Part shown: in pieces, positions 53,265 through 60,549 of the stretch | Numbering within the stretch: position 1 is the first letter of the stretch | Layout: each line of letters starts with the position of its first letter | NCBI RefSeq assembly: GCF_004349105.1 | Contig: NZ_SMLB01000033.1 | Coordinates: 1-60,549, forward strand | Direction of reading: 5' to 3' | Origin: Jiangella aurantiaca | GTDB lineage: Bacteria > Actinomycetota > Actinomycetes > Jiangellales > Jiangellaceae | DNA length: 60,549 nucleotides | Notes under the pieces: model-generated | The model's input: the letters and a program-made list of their open reading frames with translations, nothing else | Told to the model about the DNA's origin: nothing | Databases searched by the model: none | Position numbers and translations under genes: made by a program

Positions 53265-54491
53265 TCAGGACGGGTCGACCTCGGCCAGCCGCCGCGCGAG
53301 ATAGCGCCGCTCGCCGTCGTTGCCGGCCGCCGCCAGCGCCGCGCGATACTCGGCCGCGGCCGCGACCTTGTCGCCGGCCCGACGGAGCAGGTCCGCGCGG
53401 GTGGCGGGCAGCAGCCGGAAGTCGTCCAGCTCGCCGGCGACGGCGTCGACCTGCGCGAGCCCCGCGGCCGGACCGTCCGCCATCGCGACCGCGACCGCCC
53501 GGTTCAGCCGGACCACCGGCGTCGGCTGGTGGTCGAGCAGCTGGTCGTAGAGCCGGACGATCCGTGGCCAGTCGGTGTCCTCGGGCCGGGCGGCGACCGC
53601 GTGACAGGCGGCGATCATCGCTTGCAGCTGGTATGGGCCGGGCCGCTCGTGGGCCAGCGCCCGCCGCAGCAGTCCGACGGCGCCGGCGATGGCCGCGCGG
53701 TCCCAGCGGCCGCGGTCCTGCTCCTCCAACGGAACCAGCTCGCCGCCGGGGCCGGTCCGGGTCGCGGCGCGAGCGTCGTGCAGCCGGAGCAGCGCGAGCA
53801 GGCCGAGCGGCTCGGGTTCGTCCGGTATCAGCTCCACGACCACCGCGGCCAGGCGGAGCGCCTCGCGCGTGAGGTCCGGACGCATCAGGCCGTCGCCGCT
53901 GGTGGCGCCGTAGCCCTCGTTGAACAGCAGGTAGACGACGCCGAGCACCGCGGTCGTCCGCTCGGGCAGCTGGTCCGGCGGCGGCACGCGGTACGGGATC
54001 GCGGCGGCGCGGATCTTCCCCTTCGCCCGGACCAGCCGCTTCGCCATGGTCGCCTCGGGGACCAGGAACGCCCGCGCGATCTCCGTCGTCGTCAGGCCGG
54101 TCAGTGTGCGCAGCGCCAGCGCGACCTGCGCCTCGAACGCCAGCGCCGGATGGCAGCAGGTGTAGAGGAGGCGGAGCCGGTCGTCGTCCGGCTGCTCGCG
54201 CCGCTCGCCGGGCGGCTCGTCCGCCGTCGCCGCGAGCAGCCGCAGTTTCGCCTCGCCGGCTTTCGCCCGCCGCAGCCGGTCGAGCGCCCGGTTGCGCGCC
54301 GTCGTGGTCAGCCAGGCGCCGGGGCGGTCCGGGACGCCGTCGCGCGGCCAGGTCTCCAGCGCGGCGGCGAAAGCCTCGGCGGCGGACTCCTCGGCGACGT
54401 CCCAGTCGCCGGTGCGGGCGATCAGCGCCGCGACGATCCGGCCCCACTCGTCGCGGAACGCATCAGCGACCGCCGCCTGGACGTCGGTCAT
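53265..54491 (-). CDS. ECF42-type RNA polymerase sigma factor with TPR-like extension
   Basis: The 408-residue sigma factor has region 2 (DVAEESAAEAFAAALETWP; GAWLTTTARNRALDRLRR) and region 4 (LRTLTGLTTTEIARAFLVPEATMAKRLVRAKGKI), followed by the long helical DUF6596/TPR-like C-terminus (LLFNEGYGATSGDGLMRPDL). This architecture with a DGPF-protein partner is that of ECF42. ATG 54491 overlaps the partner's stop (ATGA). In this group the extension is needed for activity in place of an anti-sigma factor. Confidence 0.9.
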   Translation of the reverse strand: MTDVQAAVADAFRDEWGRIVAALIARTGDWDVAEESAAEAFAAALETWPRDGVPDRPGAWLTTTARNRALDRLRRAKAGEAKLRLLAATADEPPGERREQPDDDRLRLLYTCCHPALAFEAQVALALRTLTGLTTTEIARAFLVPEATMAKRLVRAKGKIRAAAIPYRVPPPDQLPERTTAVLGVVYLLFNEGYGATSGDGLMRPDLTREALRLAAVVVELIPDEPEPLGLLALLRLHDARAATRTGPGGELVPLEEQDRGRWDRAAIAGAVGLLRRALAHERPGPYQLQAMIAACHAVAARPEDTDWPRIVRLYDQLLDHQPTPVVRLNRAVAVAMADGPAAGLAQVDAVAGELDDFRLLPATRADLLRRAGDKVAAAAEYRAALAAAGNDGERRYLARRLAEVDPS

Positions 54492-54841
54492 CGGACCGGG
54501 CGGATCTCGACCTGCCCGAACCGCGCGGCCGGGTGGCCGGCGGCGATCTCGACGGCCTCGTCGATGCCGGAGCACTCGATCAGCGCGAAGCCGCCGATCT
54601 GGTCCTTCGTCTCCATGAACGGGCCGTCGGTGCGCAGCACCTCGCCGTCGCGCACCCGCACGGTCGTCGCCGTCCGGCTCGGGTACAGGCCCTCGTGGGC
54701 CCGCAGCACCCCGCGTCGCTCCAGGTCGGCCATCCACTCGTGGAAGCGGCGCATGCCCTCGTCGCTGACGACGTCGGGCTCCCGGTCCTCGTCGGCGCTG
54801 ATCAGCAACATGTATCGGATCGATTGGTCCACGGTGTCCAT
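54488..54841 (-). CDS. YCII/DGPF-domain protein, ECF42 partner
   Basis: The 117-residue protein has YMLLISADEDREPD and the signature RTDGPFMETKDQIGGFALIEC. DGPF proteins are the usual neighbours and targets of ECF42 sigma factors; their biochemical role is unsettled. ATG 54841 is preceded by a weak gggatgg; its stop overlaps the sigma gene start. Confidence 0.88.
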   Translation of the reverse strand: MDTVDQSIRYMLLISADEDREPDVVSDEGMRRFHEWMADLERRGVLRAHEGLYPSRTATTVRVRDGEVLRTDGPFMETKDQIGGFALIECSGIDEAVEIAAGHPAARFGQVEIRPVR

Positions 54842-54901
54842 CGTGCGCCATCCCGTTCGTCGTGGGGTCGACCCTTCGATACACATACTGCGAGGAGCAT
54901 G

Positions 54902-55684
54902 ATGTTCACCACCACATCCGCCGACGGCACGACGATCGCCTACGACCGTGATGGCTCTGGCTTCCCGATCGTCTTCGTGTCCGGCGCGTTCAACGACCGG
55001 CACACGCTGGCGCCGGTCGCGGCCGAGCTGGCGTCGTCCCACACCGTCGTCTGCTACGACCGGCGCGGCCGCGGCGACAGCGGCGACACCGCGCCCTACG
55101 CCGTCGAGCGGGAGATCGAAGACCTCTCGGCTGTGTTGTCGGCGGTCGGCGGCTCGGCGGCCGTGTTCGGCTTCTCGTCCGGCGCGAACCTCGGCCTGCT
55201 GGCCGCCTCGCGGGGCCTGCCGGTGACGTCGTTAGTGCTGTACGAGGCGCCGTTCGCGCTGGATCCCGAAGACCGGCGCACTGCGGACGACCTGCCCGGG
55301 CGGCTGGCGGGGCTGATCGCGGCGGGGCGCCGCGCGGACGCCGTCACGACGTTCCAGCTGGAGGGGATCGGGCTGCCGCCGGAGATGGTGGCCGGGATCC
55401 GGCAGTCGCCGTTCTTCCCGCAGCTGGAGGCGATCGCCCCGACGGTCGTCTACGACGCGACCCTCACCTCGCCCCCGTACGACGGCCCGACGCCGGAGCT
55501 GCGCGCCGTCGAGGTGCCGGTGCTGGTCCTGACCGGTGCGGAGACCTGGCCGGTGCTGCGGCGGGCGGCCGAGGCGCTGCCGTCCCTGCTCGCCGACGCC
55601 CGCTACGTCACCGTGCCTGGCGGCGCGGACCACACCATTCCGGCGAAGGAGGCGGCCGCCGCGATACGGGAGTTCCTTGCCTGA
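54902..55684 (+). CDS. Alpha/beta-fold hydrolase
   Basis: The 260-residue protein has the nucleophile elbow FGFSSGAN, CYDRRGRGDSGDT, and the catalytic His in PGGADHTIPAKE. The acid loop VLVLTGAETWP lacks a plain Asp, so the acid may be the Glu in GAET. It is divergent from the DGPF/ECF42 pair and possibly shares their control. ATG 54902 (aggag 4 nt upstream) or 54899. Confidence 0.82.
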   Translation: MFTTTSADGTTIAYDRDGSGFPIVFVSGAFNDRHTLAPVAAELASSHTVVCYDRRGRGDSGDTAPYAVEREIEDLSAVLSAVGGSAAVFGFSSGANLGLLAASRGLPVTSLVLYEAPFALDPEDRRTADDLPGRLAGLIAAGRRADAVTTFQLEGIGLPPEMVAGIRQSPFFPQLEAIAPTVVYDATLTSPPYDGPTPELRAVEVPVLVLTGAETWPVLRRAAEALPSLLADARYVTVPGGADHTIPAKEAAAAIREFLA

Positions 55685-55734
55685 GCAGGTCGACAGCTGT
55701 AAAGCGGACGCATGCGCATCGGCATCCGGAGCGT

Positions 55735-55761
55735 CACGATTCGAACCTACTCGAATTCGTG
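55735..55761. promoter_or_regulatory. Inverted repeat upstream of RibD-like gene
   Basis: cacgattcga and tcgaattcgtg are inverted copies with one base missing in the left arm, spaced by acctac. A possible regulator site. Confidence 0.3.
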
Positions 55762-55841
55762 GCGGCATTGGTGCCCGCCCGGGTCGGATGCTCGACAGGA
55801 AGCGCACTGCGAAGGCGGGTCGCCACGAGGAGGACAGAGCA

Positions 55842-56462
55842 ATGACCACACCTATGGGCAAGGTGATCTGCAACATCACGATCTCGGCCGACGGGTACTC
55901 GGCCGGGCTCAACCAGACCGAGGAACGCCCGTTCGGCGACGACGGCGGTGACGGCTGGGGCGACAAGCTGCACGCCTGGTTCAGCGAGTCTCCTGAGGAG
56001 AACCGGGCCGAGATCGACCAGATGACCGCGGCCAAAGCCTTCATCATGGGGCGCAACATGTTCGGTCCGGTGCGCGGCGAGTGGGATCGGCAGTGGAACG
56101 GCTGGTGGGGCGACAATCCGCCGTACCACGCCCCGACCTTCGTGCTCACCCACCACCCGCGCGAGCCGCAGCCGATGGACGGTGGCACCACGTACTACTT
56201 CGTCACCGACGGAATCGAGTCGGCACTGGCACAGGCGCGCGCGGCGGCCGGTGACGGCGACGTCGCGATCATGGGCGGCGCGACCACCATCAACCAGTAC
56301 CTCGCCGCCGGCATGGTCGACGAGGTGCGGTTGCACATCGTGCCGATGACGCTCGGCGCCGGTACGCGGCTGTTCGAGGGCGTCCCGCCGCTGAAACTCG
56401 AGCAGGTCAAGTCGCGGCCGGCGAGCCTGGTGACGCACGTGACCTACCGCGTGCTGGCCTGA
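55842..56462 (+). CDS. Dihydrofolate reductase/RibD C-terminal family protein
   Basis: The 206-residue protein has VICNITISADGYSAG at the start, AKAFIMGRNMFGPVRGEW, and the NADPH site VAIMGGATTINQYLAAGMVDEVRLHIVP. The family reduces pterins or related substrates; the function here is unknown. A gaggagg ribosome site lies upstream. A second family member follows. Confidence 0.85.
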   Translation: MTTPMGKVICNITISADGYSAGLNQTEERPFGDDGGDGWGDKLHAWFSESPEENRAEIDQMTAAKAFIMGRNMFGPVRGEWDRQWNGWWGDNPPYHAPTFVLTHHPREPQPMDGGTTYYFVTDGIESALAQARAAAGDGDVAIMGGATTINQYLAAGMVDEVRLHIVPMTLGAGTRLFEGVPPLKLEQVKSRPASLVTHVTYRVLA

Positions 56463-56552
56463 GCAGGTGGCCGGCGTCCGACGGCGATGAGTCTCGCCGT
56501 CGTTCCCAGTCTGTCTCCTCACACCCGATCAGCCGCACTCAAGGAGAGCACC

Positions 56553-57131
56553 ATGACCGCTACCTACACCTTCGACGTCTTTTCCAGCCTCGACGGCTTC
56601 GGCGCCGCCAGCGGCAACTGGACCGGCTACTGGGGCAAGCAAGGCCCCGAGCTGCTCGACCGCCGCCTCGCCTTGTACGGCGAGGAGCAGCGGATGGTCT
56701 TCGGGGCCAACACGTATCGGGCATTCGCGCAGATGCTGGCCTCGAGCACCGAGGAGTCCGAGGTGCGCGACCCCTGGGTCACCCGGATGAGGAACCTGCC
56801 GGCAACGGTGGTGTCGACCACACTCGAAGGACCGCTCGATTGGCCGGACGCGACCGTCGTGGGCGGCGACGCCGTCGACGTCGTCGCCCGGCTCAAGGAG
56901 GAGTCCGAGGTGCCGTTGCGCTCACACGGCAGCCTGTCGATCAATCGGGCGCTGATGGCCGCCGGTCTGGTCGACCGCGTCCAGGTGACGCTCTTCCCTG
57001 TGATCACCGGCCAGACCGGACTGGACCCGATCTTCCAGGGTGCGGCCGACTTCGACCTCGAGCTGATCGAGAGCCGGACGCTCGACGGCCACATCCAAGA
57101 GCTCATCTACCGGCCCACCCTGCATGTCTGA
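56553..57131 (+). CDS. Dihydrofolate reductase/RibD C-terminal family protein
   Basis: The 192-residue protein has TFDVFSSLDGFGAASGNW, QRMVFGANTYRAFAQML and the C-terminal SHGSLSINRALMAAGLVDRVQVTLFPVITG. It shares the fold but little sequence with the preceding gene, so the pair is not a recent duplication. Ribosome site aaggaga is 5 nt upstream. Such proteins often accompany ECF42/DGPF modules. Confidence 0.85.
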   Translation: MTATYTFDVFSSLDGFGAASGNWTGYWGKQGPELLDRRLALYGEEQRMVFGANTYRAFAQMLASSTEESEVRDPWVTRMRNLPATVVSTTLEGPLDWPDATVVGGDAVDVVARLKEESEVPLRSHGSLSINRALMAAGLVDRVQVTLFPVITGQTGLDPIFQGAADFDLELIESRTLDGHIQELIYRPTLHV

Positions 57132-57351
57132 GTCCATCGATGCACCCCCGTCACGGCTTGCTGATCAACTCCTGACTCGCCGGGTCGGTCGACGAGTTCG
57201 CCGTTCTCGAGCGCGAGTTCCTCGCCGGCACGGCCGGGGGTGTCACAGTAGGTTCGACCGAGTGTCACCGAACGTTCCACCGGATGAGTCAGGGTCGAGC
57301 GAGGTTTCGGGCGATCTGTCCGGAGCTGTCACCGACGAAGAGGAGACCCCC

Positions 57352-58212
57352 ATGTCTCGCACAGCTCGCGTCTTCGGTGCGGTCCTGGTCGCAGCGGTGC
57401 CGCTGCTGGCCGCGGCCGGGCCGGCCACGGCGGCCACCGGGCCCGAACCGGATGTCGACGTCATCGCCCACCGAGGCTCGTCGGGCGCCGCACCCGAGAA
57501 CACGCTCGCGGCCATTCGCCTGGCGATCGCGCACAAGTCGGACGTCGTGGAAAACGACATCCAGCGCACTCGCGACGGAGAGCTGGTGATCATGCACGAC
57601 CTGACACTGGCCCGGACCACCAACGTCGAGGAGGTCTTCCCGGACCGCGCGCCTTGGAACGTCCGCGACTTCACCCTCGCCGAGATCAAGCAGCTCGACG
57701 CGGGTTCGTGGTTCGCTCCGGAGTTCGCGGGTGAGCGTGTGCCCACTCTCGCCGAGTGGGTGAACGCTGTCGGCGACCGCGCCGGGATGCTGCTGGAGCC
57801 GAAGTCTCCGGAGCTCTACCCGGGCATCGAGTCCGACCTCGACGCCGAGCTGCGCTCGCTGCCGGCGTTCAACCGGGCTTTGAAGGCCGACCGGGTCGTC
57901 GTCCAGTCCTTCAACCACGTGTGGCTGCGCGCGTACAAGGAGCTGGCGTCCGACGTGCCCGTCGGTCTGCTCTTCGGCACCAAGCCGACGACGACCGACA
58001 TCGCGGCGGCGGCGACCTGGGCGCAGCAGATCAATCCGGCACTCGGCGTGATCGACCAGGCCACGGTCGAGCAGGTCCACGCACACGGCATGGAGATCCA
58101 CGTGTGGACCGTCAACGCCGGCCAGGACATGCGCCGGGCCATCAACTGGCAGGTCGACGGCATCATCACGAACTACCCGCAGGTGCTCCGCGACATCCTT
58201 CGCCGCGGCTGA
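57352..58212 (+). CDS. Secreted glycerophosphodiester phosphodiesterase
   Basis: The 286-residue protein has a signal peptide (FGAVLVAAVPLLAAAGPATA) and a GDPD domain: IAHRGSSGAAPENTLAAI (catalytic His, Arg, Glu), VENDIQRTRDGELVIMHD (metal Glu/Asp and second His), LLEPKSPELYPG and HVWTVNAGQDMRRAI. It releases glycerol-3-phosphate from phospholipid headgroups or teichoic material outside the cell. aggag lies 6 nt upstream of ATG 57352. Confidence 0.93.
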   Translation: MSRTARVFGAVLVAAVPLLAAAGPATAATGPEPDVDVIAHRGSSGAAPENTLAAIRLAIAHKSDVVENDIQRTRDGELVIMHDLTLARTTNVEEVFPDRAPWNVRDFTLAEIKQLDAGSWFAPEFAGERVPTLAEWVNAVGDRAGMLLEPKSPELYPGIESDLDAELRSLPAFNRALKADRVVVQSFNHVWLRAYKELASDVPVGLLFGTKPTTTDIAAAATWAQQINPALGVIDQATVEQVHAHGMEIHVWTVNAGQDMRRAINWQVDGIITNYPQVLRDILRRG

Positions 58213-58226
58213 GTCCTGCCGACGCC

Positions 58227-58261
58227 GGGCCGGGCGCCGTGGTCGTCGCGGCGCCCGGCCC
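58227..58261 (+). terminator. Terminator after GDPD gene
   Basis: 13-bp perfect arms gggccgggcgccg / cggcgcccggccc with a 9-nt loop. Confidence 0.7.
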
Positions 58262-58301
58262 AGTCCGGATGAGGCCGGTCCGCGTGGCTGCCCGTGAGGG
58301 T

Positions 58302-58327
58302 TGGCGGAGGATAGGGGATTCGAACCC
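58302..58327. repeat. att-like duplicate of tRNA-Ser(GGA) 3' end
   Basis: Identical over 26 bases to 58763-58788; it ends at ...ttcgaaccc and then diverges. Confidence 0.85.
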
Positions 58328-58353
58328 GGCCGCCGCCATGACGACCGGGGCCG

Positions 58354-58414
58354 GTTGATCAAGGAGAAGGTCGGCTTCGGAGTCGCGGGAAACCCGACCT
58401 TCTCCGTGATCAAC
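58354..58414. repeat. GTTGATC-family hairpin repeat
   Basis: 21-nt arms (58354-58374 and 58394-58414) pair at 20 of 21 positions around a 19-nt loop. The arm starts gttgatcaaggagaagg. Related to the hairpin at 7853-7926. Confidence 0.75.
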
Positions 58415-58487
58415 ACGGCGTGGCGCACCCGTGCCGCCCGGCCACCACTTCGCTCGTGATCGTCGGCAGTTTCCGTATCTTGCGGGC

Positions 58488-58508
58488 ACGGCGCGCGGAG
58501 CGCGCCGT
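58488..58508. repeat. 9-bp GC hairpin in the scar
   Basis: acggcgcgc-gga-gcgcgccgt, a perfect stem. It is nested in a larger inverted repeat, gatcaacacggcg near 58409 and cgccgtcttgatc near 58503. Confidence 0.5.
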
Positions 58509-58537
58509 CTTGATCGTGAAATAGGTCTATCCGGCAA

Positions 58538-58687
58538 CGCGTGATGCCTGGGGCGTCGTCGACAGCGATGGCGGCTCGATATCAGCACGTCACAGACCCG
58601 ATCCGCCGTGCGGTCGCGGACCATGTCGACGGGCTGCTGTGGGCGGACCAGGACGACGACGAGAAGCCCGTCGACGAGGGCAAATGA
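58538..58687 (+). pseudogene. C-terminal remnant of a tyrosine-family integrase
   Basis: The frame reads RVMPGASSTAMAARYQHVT, then DPIRRAVADHVDGLLWADQ and a short acidic end. ARYQHV with the catalytic Tyr, followed by a D-x-I-R-R helix, is the standard end of actinobacterial phage-type integrases; the preceding GHSS motif is degraded to PGASS. The catalytic R-K-H-R part is absent. Confidence 0.75.
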
Positions 58688-58762
58688 GACCGGAACTGAG
58701 ACCACAAACACCCCGAGGCCGTTCCCTGAGGAGACGGCCCCGAACGTCGGTGCTGGTGAGAG

Positions 58763-58850
58763 TGGCGGAGGATAGGGGATTCGAACCCCTGAGGGATTGC
58801 TCCCAACACGCTTTCCAAGCGTGCGCCCTAGGCCACTAGGCGAATCCTCC
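58763..58850 (-). tRNA. tRNA-Ser (anticodon GGA), CCA encoded
   Basis: On the minus strand: acceptor ggaggat / atcctcc, anticodon stem cacgc / gcgtg with loop ttggaaa (anticodon GGA), long variable arm and T-arm ggttcgaatcc. CCA is at 58763-58765. A TACCCT box (58858-58863) lies 7 nt upstream of the 5' end. Confidence 0.95.
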
Positions 58851-58857
58851 GCCGCAG

Positions 58858-58863
58858 AGGGTA
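58858..58863 (-). promoter_or_regulatory. -10 box for tRNA-Ser(GGA)
   Basis: TACCCT on the minus strand, 7 nt before the tRNA 5' end. Confidence 0.5.
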
Positions 58864-58924
58864 TCGGACAAGGGCGCTCCGGCTGAAATCGACAGCGCGT
58901 TGTGATGCCGCGCGGCCGACCACG

Positions 58925-58930
58925 TACACT
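58925..58930 (+). promoter_or_regulatory. -10 box for SRP RNA
   Basis: TACACT ends 7 nt before 58938, the first base of the ffs stem. Confidence 0.5.
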
Positions 58931-58937
58931 GGCAGCC

Positions 58938-59025
58938 GACCCCTCGCGTGGCGGCACCCCGCCTAACTCCCCCAGGGCCGGAAGGCAGCAAGGGTAAGTG
59001 GGCTCTACCGGGTGCGCGAGGGGTC
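58938..59025 (+). ncRNA. ffs: Signal recognition particle RNA (small 4.5S type)
   Basis: The domain IV core agggccggaaggcagcaagg with its GGAA tetraloop and the ggtaagtgggctc strand are diagnostic. The ends gacccctcgcg / cgcgaggggtc form the closing stem. It binds Ffh for co-translational targeting. It lies just upstream of dnaX, a common actinobacterial order. Confidence 0.93.
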
Positions 59026-59063
59026 CTTTCACGTCCGGATGGGAATCTGTCGGCGGGGGCGAC

Positions 59064-59069
59064 TAGGGT
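59064..59069 (+). promoter_or_regulatory. -10 box for leaderless dnaX
   Basis: TAGGGT ends 7 nt before GTG 59077. Confidence 0.5.
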
Positions 59070-59076
59070 TCGCAAG

Positions 59077-60549
59077 GTGTCGTCGCTCGCTCTGTATCGC
59101 ACCTATCGGCCAGGCCGGTTCGCTGACGTGGTGGGGCAGGAGCATGTCACCGTCCCGCTGATGCGAGCGCTGGCCAACGACCGCGTCCACCACGCCTACC
59201 TGTTCTCCGGGCCGCGCGGCTGCGGCAAGACGTCGTCGGCCCGCATTCTGGCGCGGTCACTGAACTGCGAGAAGGGACCGACGGACGAGCCGTGCGGGCA
59301 GTGCCAGTCCTGCCTCGACCTCGCCCCCAACGGGCCTGGCAACATCGACGTCGTCGAGCTCGACGCCGCCACGCACGGCCTGGTCGACGACGCCCGCGAC
59401 CTGCGAGAGAAGGCGCACTTCGCGCCGGTGTCGTCGCGGTTCAAGATCTACATCATCGACGAGGCGCACCAGCTCGGCCCGGGCGCGGCGAACGCGCTGC
59501 TCAAACTGATCGAAGAGCCGCCGGCGCATCTCAAGTTCATCTTCGCCACCACGGCGCCCGACAAGATCATCGGCACCATCCGGTCGCGCACGCACCACTA
59601 CCCGTTCCGGCTCATCCCGACGAAGACGTTGCAGCAGAACCTCGGCTGGATCTGCGAGCAGGAAGGCGTGCCCATCGAGCCGGCCGCGCTGGCGCTGGTC
59701 GCGCGGGCCGGCGCCGGGTCCGCCCGCGACGCGCAGTCGATCCTCGGGCAGCTCATCGCCGGTGCGGGCGACGACGGCGTGACGTACGACCTCGCGGTGG
59801 CGCTGCTGGGGTTCACCGACGCCGCCATGCTCGACCAGGTCGTCGAGGCCATCTCCGCCGGCGACGGGCGATCCGTCTATGCCGCGGTCGACCAGGTCAT
59901 GGACGCCGGCCACGACCCGCGCCGGTTCCTCACCGACCTGCTCGAGCGGTTCCGCGACCTCATCGTCCTTCGGGCGGCGCCCGATGCCGTCGCCGAGGGG
60001 CTGCTGGATCTGCCGCCCGAGCAGGCCGAACGCATGGCCATCCAGGCCGCCCGATTCGGCCCGTCCGACCTCGTGCGGCTCGCCGCCGTGGTCGACGAGG
60101 GCATCACCGCCATGAAGGGCGCCACGCCCACGCGGCTGCAGCTGGAGCTGGTGTGCGCGCGGCTGCTGCTGCCCGGCGCCGAGGACACCGTCTCCGGCGT
60201 CCAGGCCCGCCTCGACCGTGTCGAGCGACGGCTCACCGGCGGCGAGCCGCTCCCGCCCGCCGCTGCGCCGGTCGCCCAGCCGGCTCCGGCGCCGGTCGCG
60301 GAGACTCTGTCAGGCGTGTCCAAGCGGGCGGCCGCGTTCGCACGGGTCAACCCGCCCGCCGACGCCCCGCCGACGGCTCCTGCCGCGACGCCGGCTCCCG
60401 AGGCCGCGCCGTCGGTACCCAGCGCCGGCCCGGCACCGGCCGAGCCGTCCGCCGAGGTCGTGCCGCTACGGCCCGAGCCCGTCGACGACGAGCCGGCGTC
60501 CATGGTCGAACCTCCCGCCGCGGCCGAACCTCCCGCCGCCCCCGAACCT
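59077..60549 (+). CDS. dnaX: DNA polymerase III subunit gamma/tau (3' truncated)
   Basis: The first 491 residues of the clamp-loader ATPase are visible: LYRTYRPGRFADVVGQEHV, Walker A GPRGCGKTSSARILA, Zn-binding Cys cluster (CEKGPTDEPCGQCQSC), Walker B/DEAH IYIIDEAHQL, sensor I FATTAPDKI and SRTHHYPFR. A Pro/Ala-rich linker begins near residue 385 and runs off the window. It loads the beta clamp at the replication fork. GTG 59077 is probably leaderless. Confidence 0.95.
   Translation, partial: MSSLALYRTYRPGRFADVVGQEHVTVPLMRALANDRVHHAYLFSGPRGCGKTSSARILARSLNCEKGPTDEPCGQCQSCLDLAPNGPGNIDVVELDAATHGLVDDARDLREKAHFAPVSSRFKIYIIDEAHQLGPGAANALLKLIEEPPAHLKFIFATTAPDKIIGTIRSRTHHYPFRLIPTKTLQQNLGWICEQEGVPIEPAALALVARAGAGSARDAQSILGQLIAGAGDDGVTYDLAVALLGFTDAAMLDQVVEAISAGDGRSVYAAVDQVMDAGHDPRRFLTDLLERFRDLIVLRAAPDAVAEGLLDLPPEQAERMAIQAARFGPSDLVRLAAVVDEGITAMKGATPTRLQLELVCARLLLPGAEDTVSGVQARLDRVERRLTGGEPLPPAAAPVAQPAPAPVAETLSGVSKRAAAFARVNPPADAPPTAPAATPAPEAAPSVPSAGPAPAEPSAEVVPLRPEPVDDEPASMVEPPAAAEPPAAPEP

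Larger units (their letters stand above)
58302..58788. mobile_element. Scar of an integrative element at tRNA-Ser(GGA)
   Basis: A 26-bp direct repeat (58302-58327 and 58763-58788) reproduces the 3' end of the tRNA gene, from the encoded CCA through the acceptor strand into the T-arm, as att sites do. The 435-bp interior holds two hairpins and the C-terminal tail of a tyrosine integrase next to the tRNA, the usual position of int. All other element genes are gone. Confidence 0.75.

Noticed and set aside
54492-54884. Fusion of the sigma factor frame with upstream sequence
   Set aside because: The upstream part is the DGPF gene read in the wrong frame; the ATGA overlap at 54488-54491 marks the true boundary.
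57132-57351. Possible small gene reading VDEFAVLEREFLAG
   Set aside because: No start with a ribosome site, a short frame and no recognisable family; it is left as leader sequence of the GDPD gene.

Overview
The window is GC-rich chromosomal DNA of an actinobacterium. Supporting signs are the GTG starts, many leaderless TANNNT promoters, SARP/NB-ARC regulators, a Tad pilus locus without a secretin, LPDTG surface proteins, ECF/DGPF modules and a DUF2786 protein. The gene mix would fit a soil actinomycete such as Jiangella or a relative, but that placement is inference. About 57 protein genes (two cut by the window edges), two tRNA-Ser genes, one SRP RNA and several gene remnants can be supported.

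Layout. 1-4.9 kb: two tandem SARP/NB-ARC/TPR regulators; the second carries an 81-nt in-frame insertion made from a dispersed repeat. 5.1-7.3 kb: wall-anchored S1 protease. 8.1-12.3 kb: DUF1707 protein, Nudix hydrolase, CAP-domain exoprotein, double GNAT and a TetR regulator. 12.3-16.4 kb: alpha/beta hydrolase, DUF2786 protein, a membrane protein, an SDR remnant and a YjbR protein. 16.4-22.4 kb: a minus-strand Tad operon (CpaB, TadZ-like, TadA, TadB, TadC, two TadE-like, one TadG-like) with start/stop overlaps at most junctions. A sigma-like HTH gene (22.6-23.4 kb) and a divergent LysM/BTAD membrane protein (23.6-26.6 kb) flank it and are candidate regulators. 26.7-32 kb: YbaK deacylase, Sir2, a broken Nudix remnant, a MarR/MFS divergon, and a PAP2/TetR divergon with paired palindromic operators. 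32-34 kb: a lipoprotein and a twice-frameshifted LPDTG surface protein.

34.2-41.2 kb is a carbohydrate block: GH38 alpha-mannosidase convergent with two secreted GH16 glycoside hydrolases carrying golvesin-like modules. 41.5-46.2 kb holds the proton-translocating transhydrogenase (pntAA-pntAB-pntB), upp and the TadA-associated protein. 46.2-48.8 kb holds a PCD-like/VOC protein, a glutamate-dehydrogenase homologue that has lost its substrate-binding lysines, and tadA, followed by tRNA-Ser(CGA). 49-53.3 kb: a CPA1 antiporter, a LytR_C protein, and a divergent small protein/HerA-type ATPase pair. 53.3-57.1 kb: an ECF42-type sigma factor with its DGPF (YCII) partner, a hydrolase and two RibD-like reductases. 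57.3-60.5 kb: a secreted GDPD, an excised-element scar at tRNA-Ser(GGA), ffs and the start of dnaX.

The strongest unexplained signals are: the dispersed repeat that entered two reading frames; a 26-bp duplication of the tRNA-Ser(GGA) 3' end enclosing only an integrase C-terminal tail; the GDH-like protein with an apparently dead active site; a family of GTTGATC-type hairpins; and a Tad locus without a visible Flp pilin. No CRISPR array, complete prophage or intact insertion sequence was seen.
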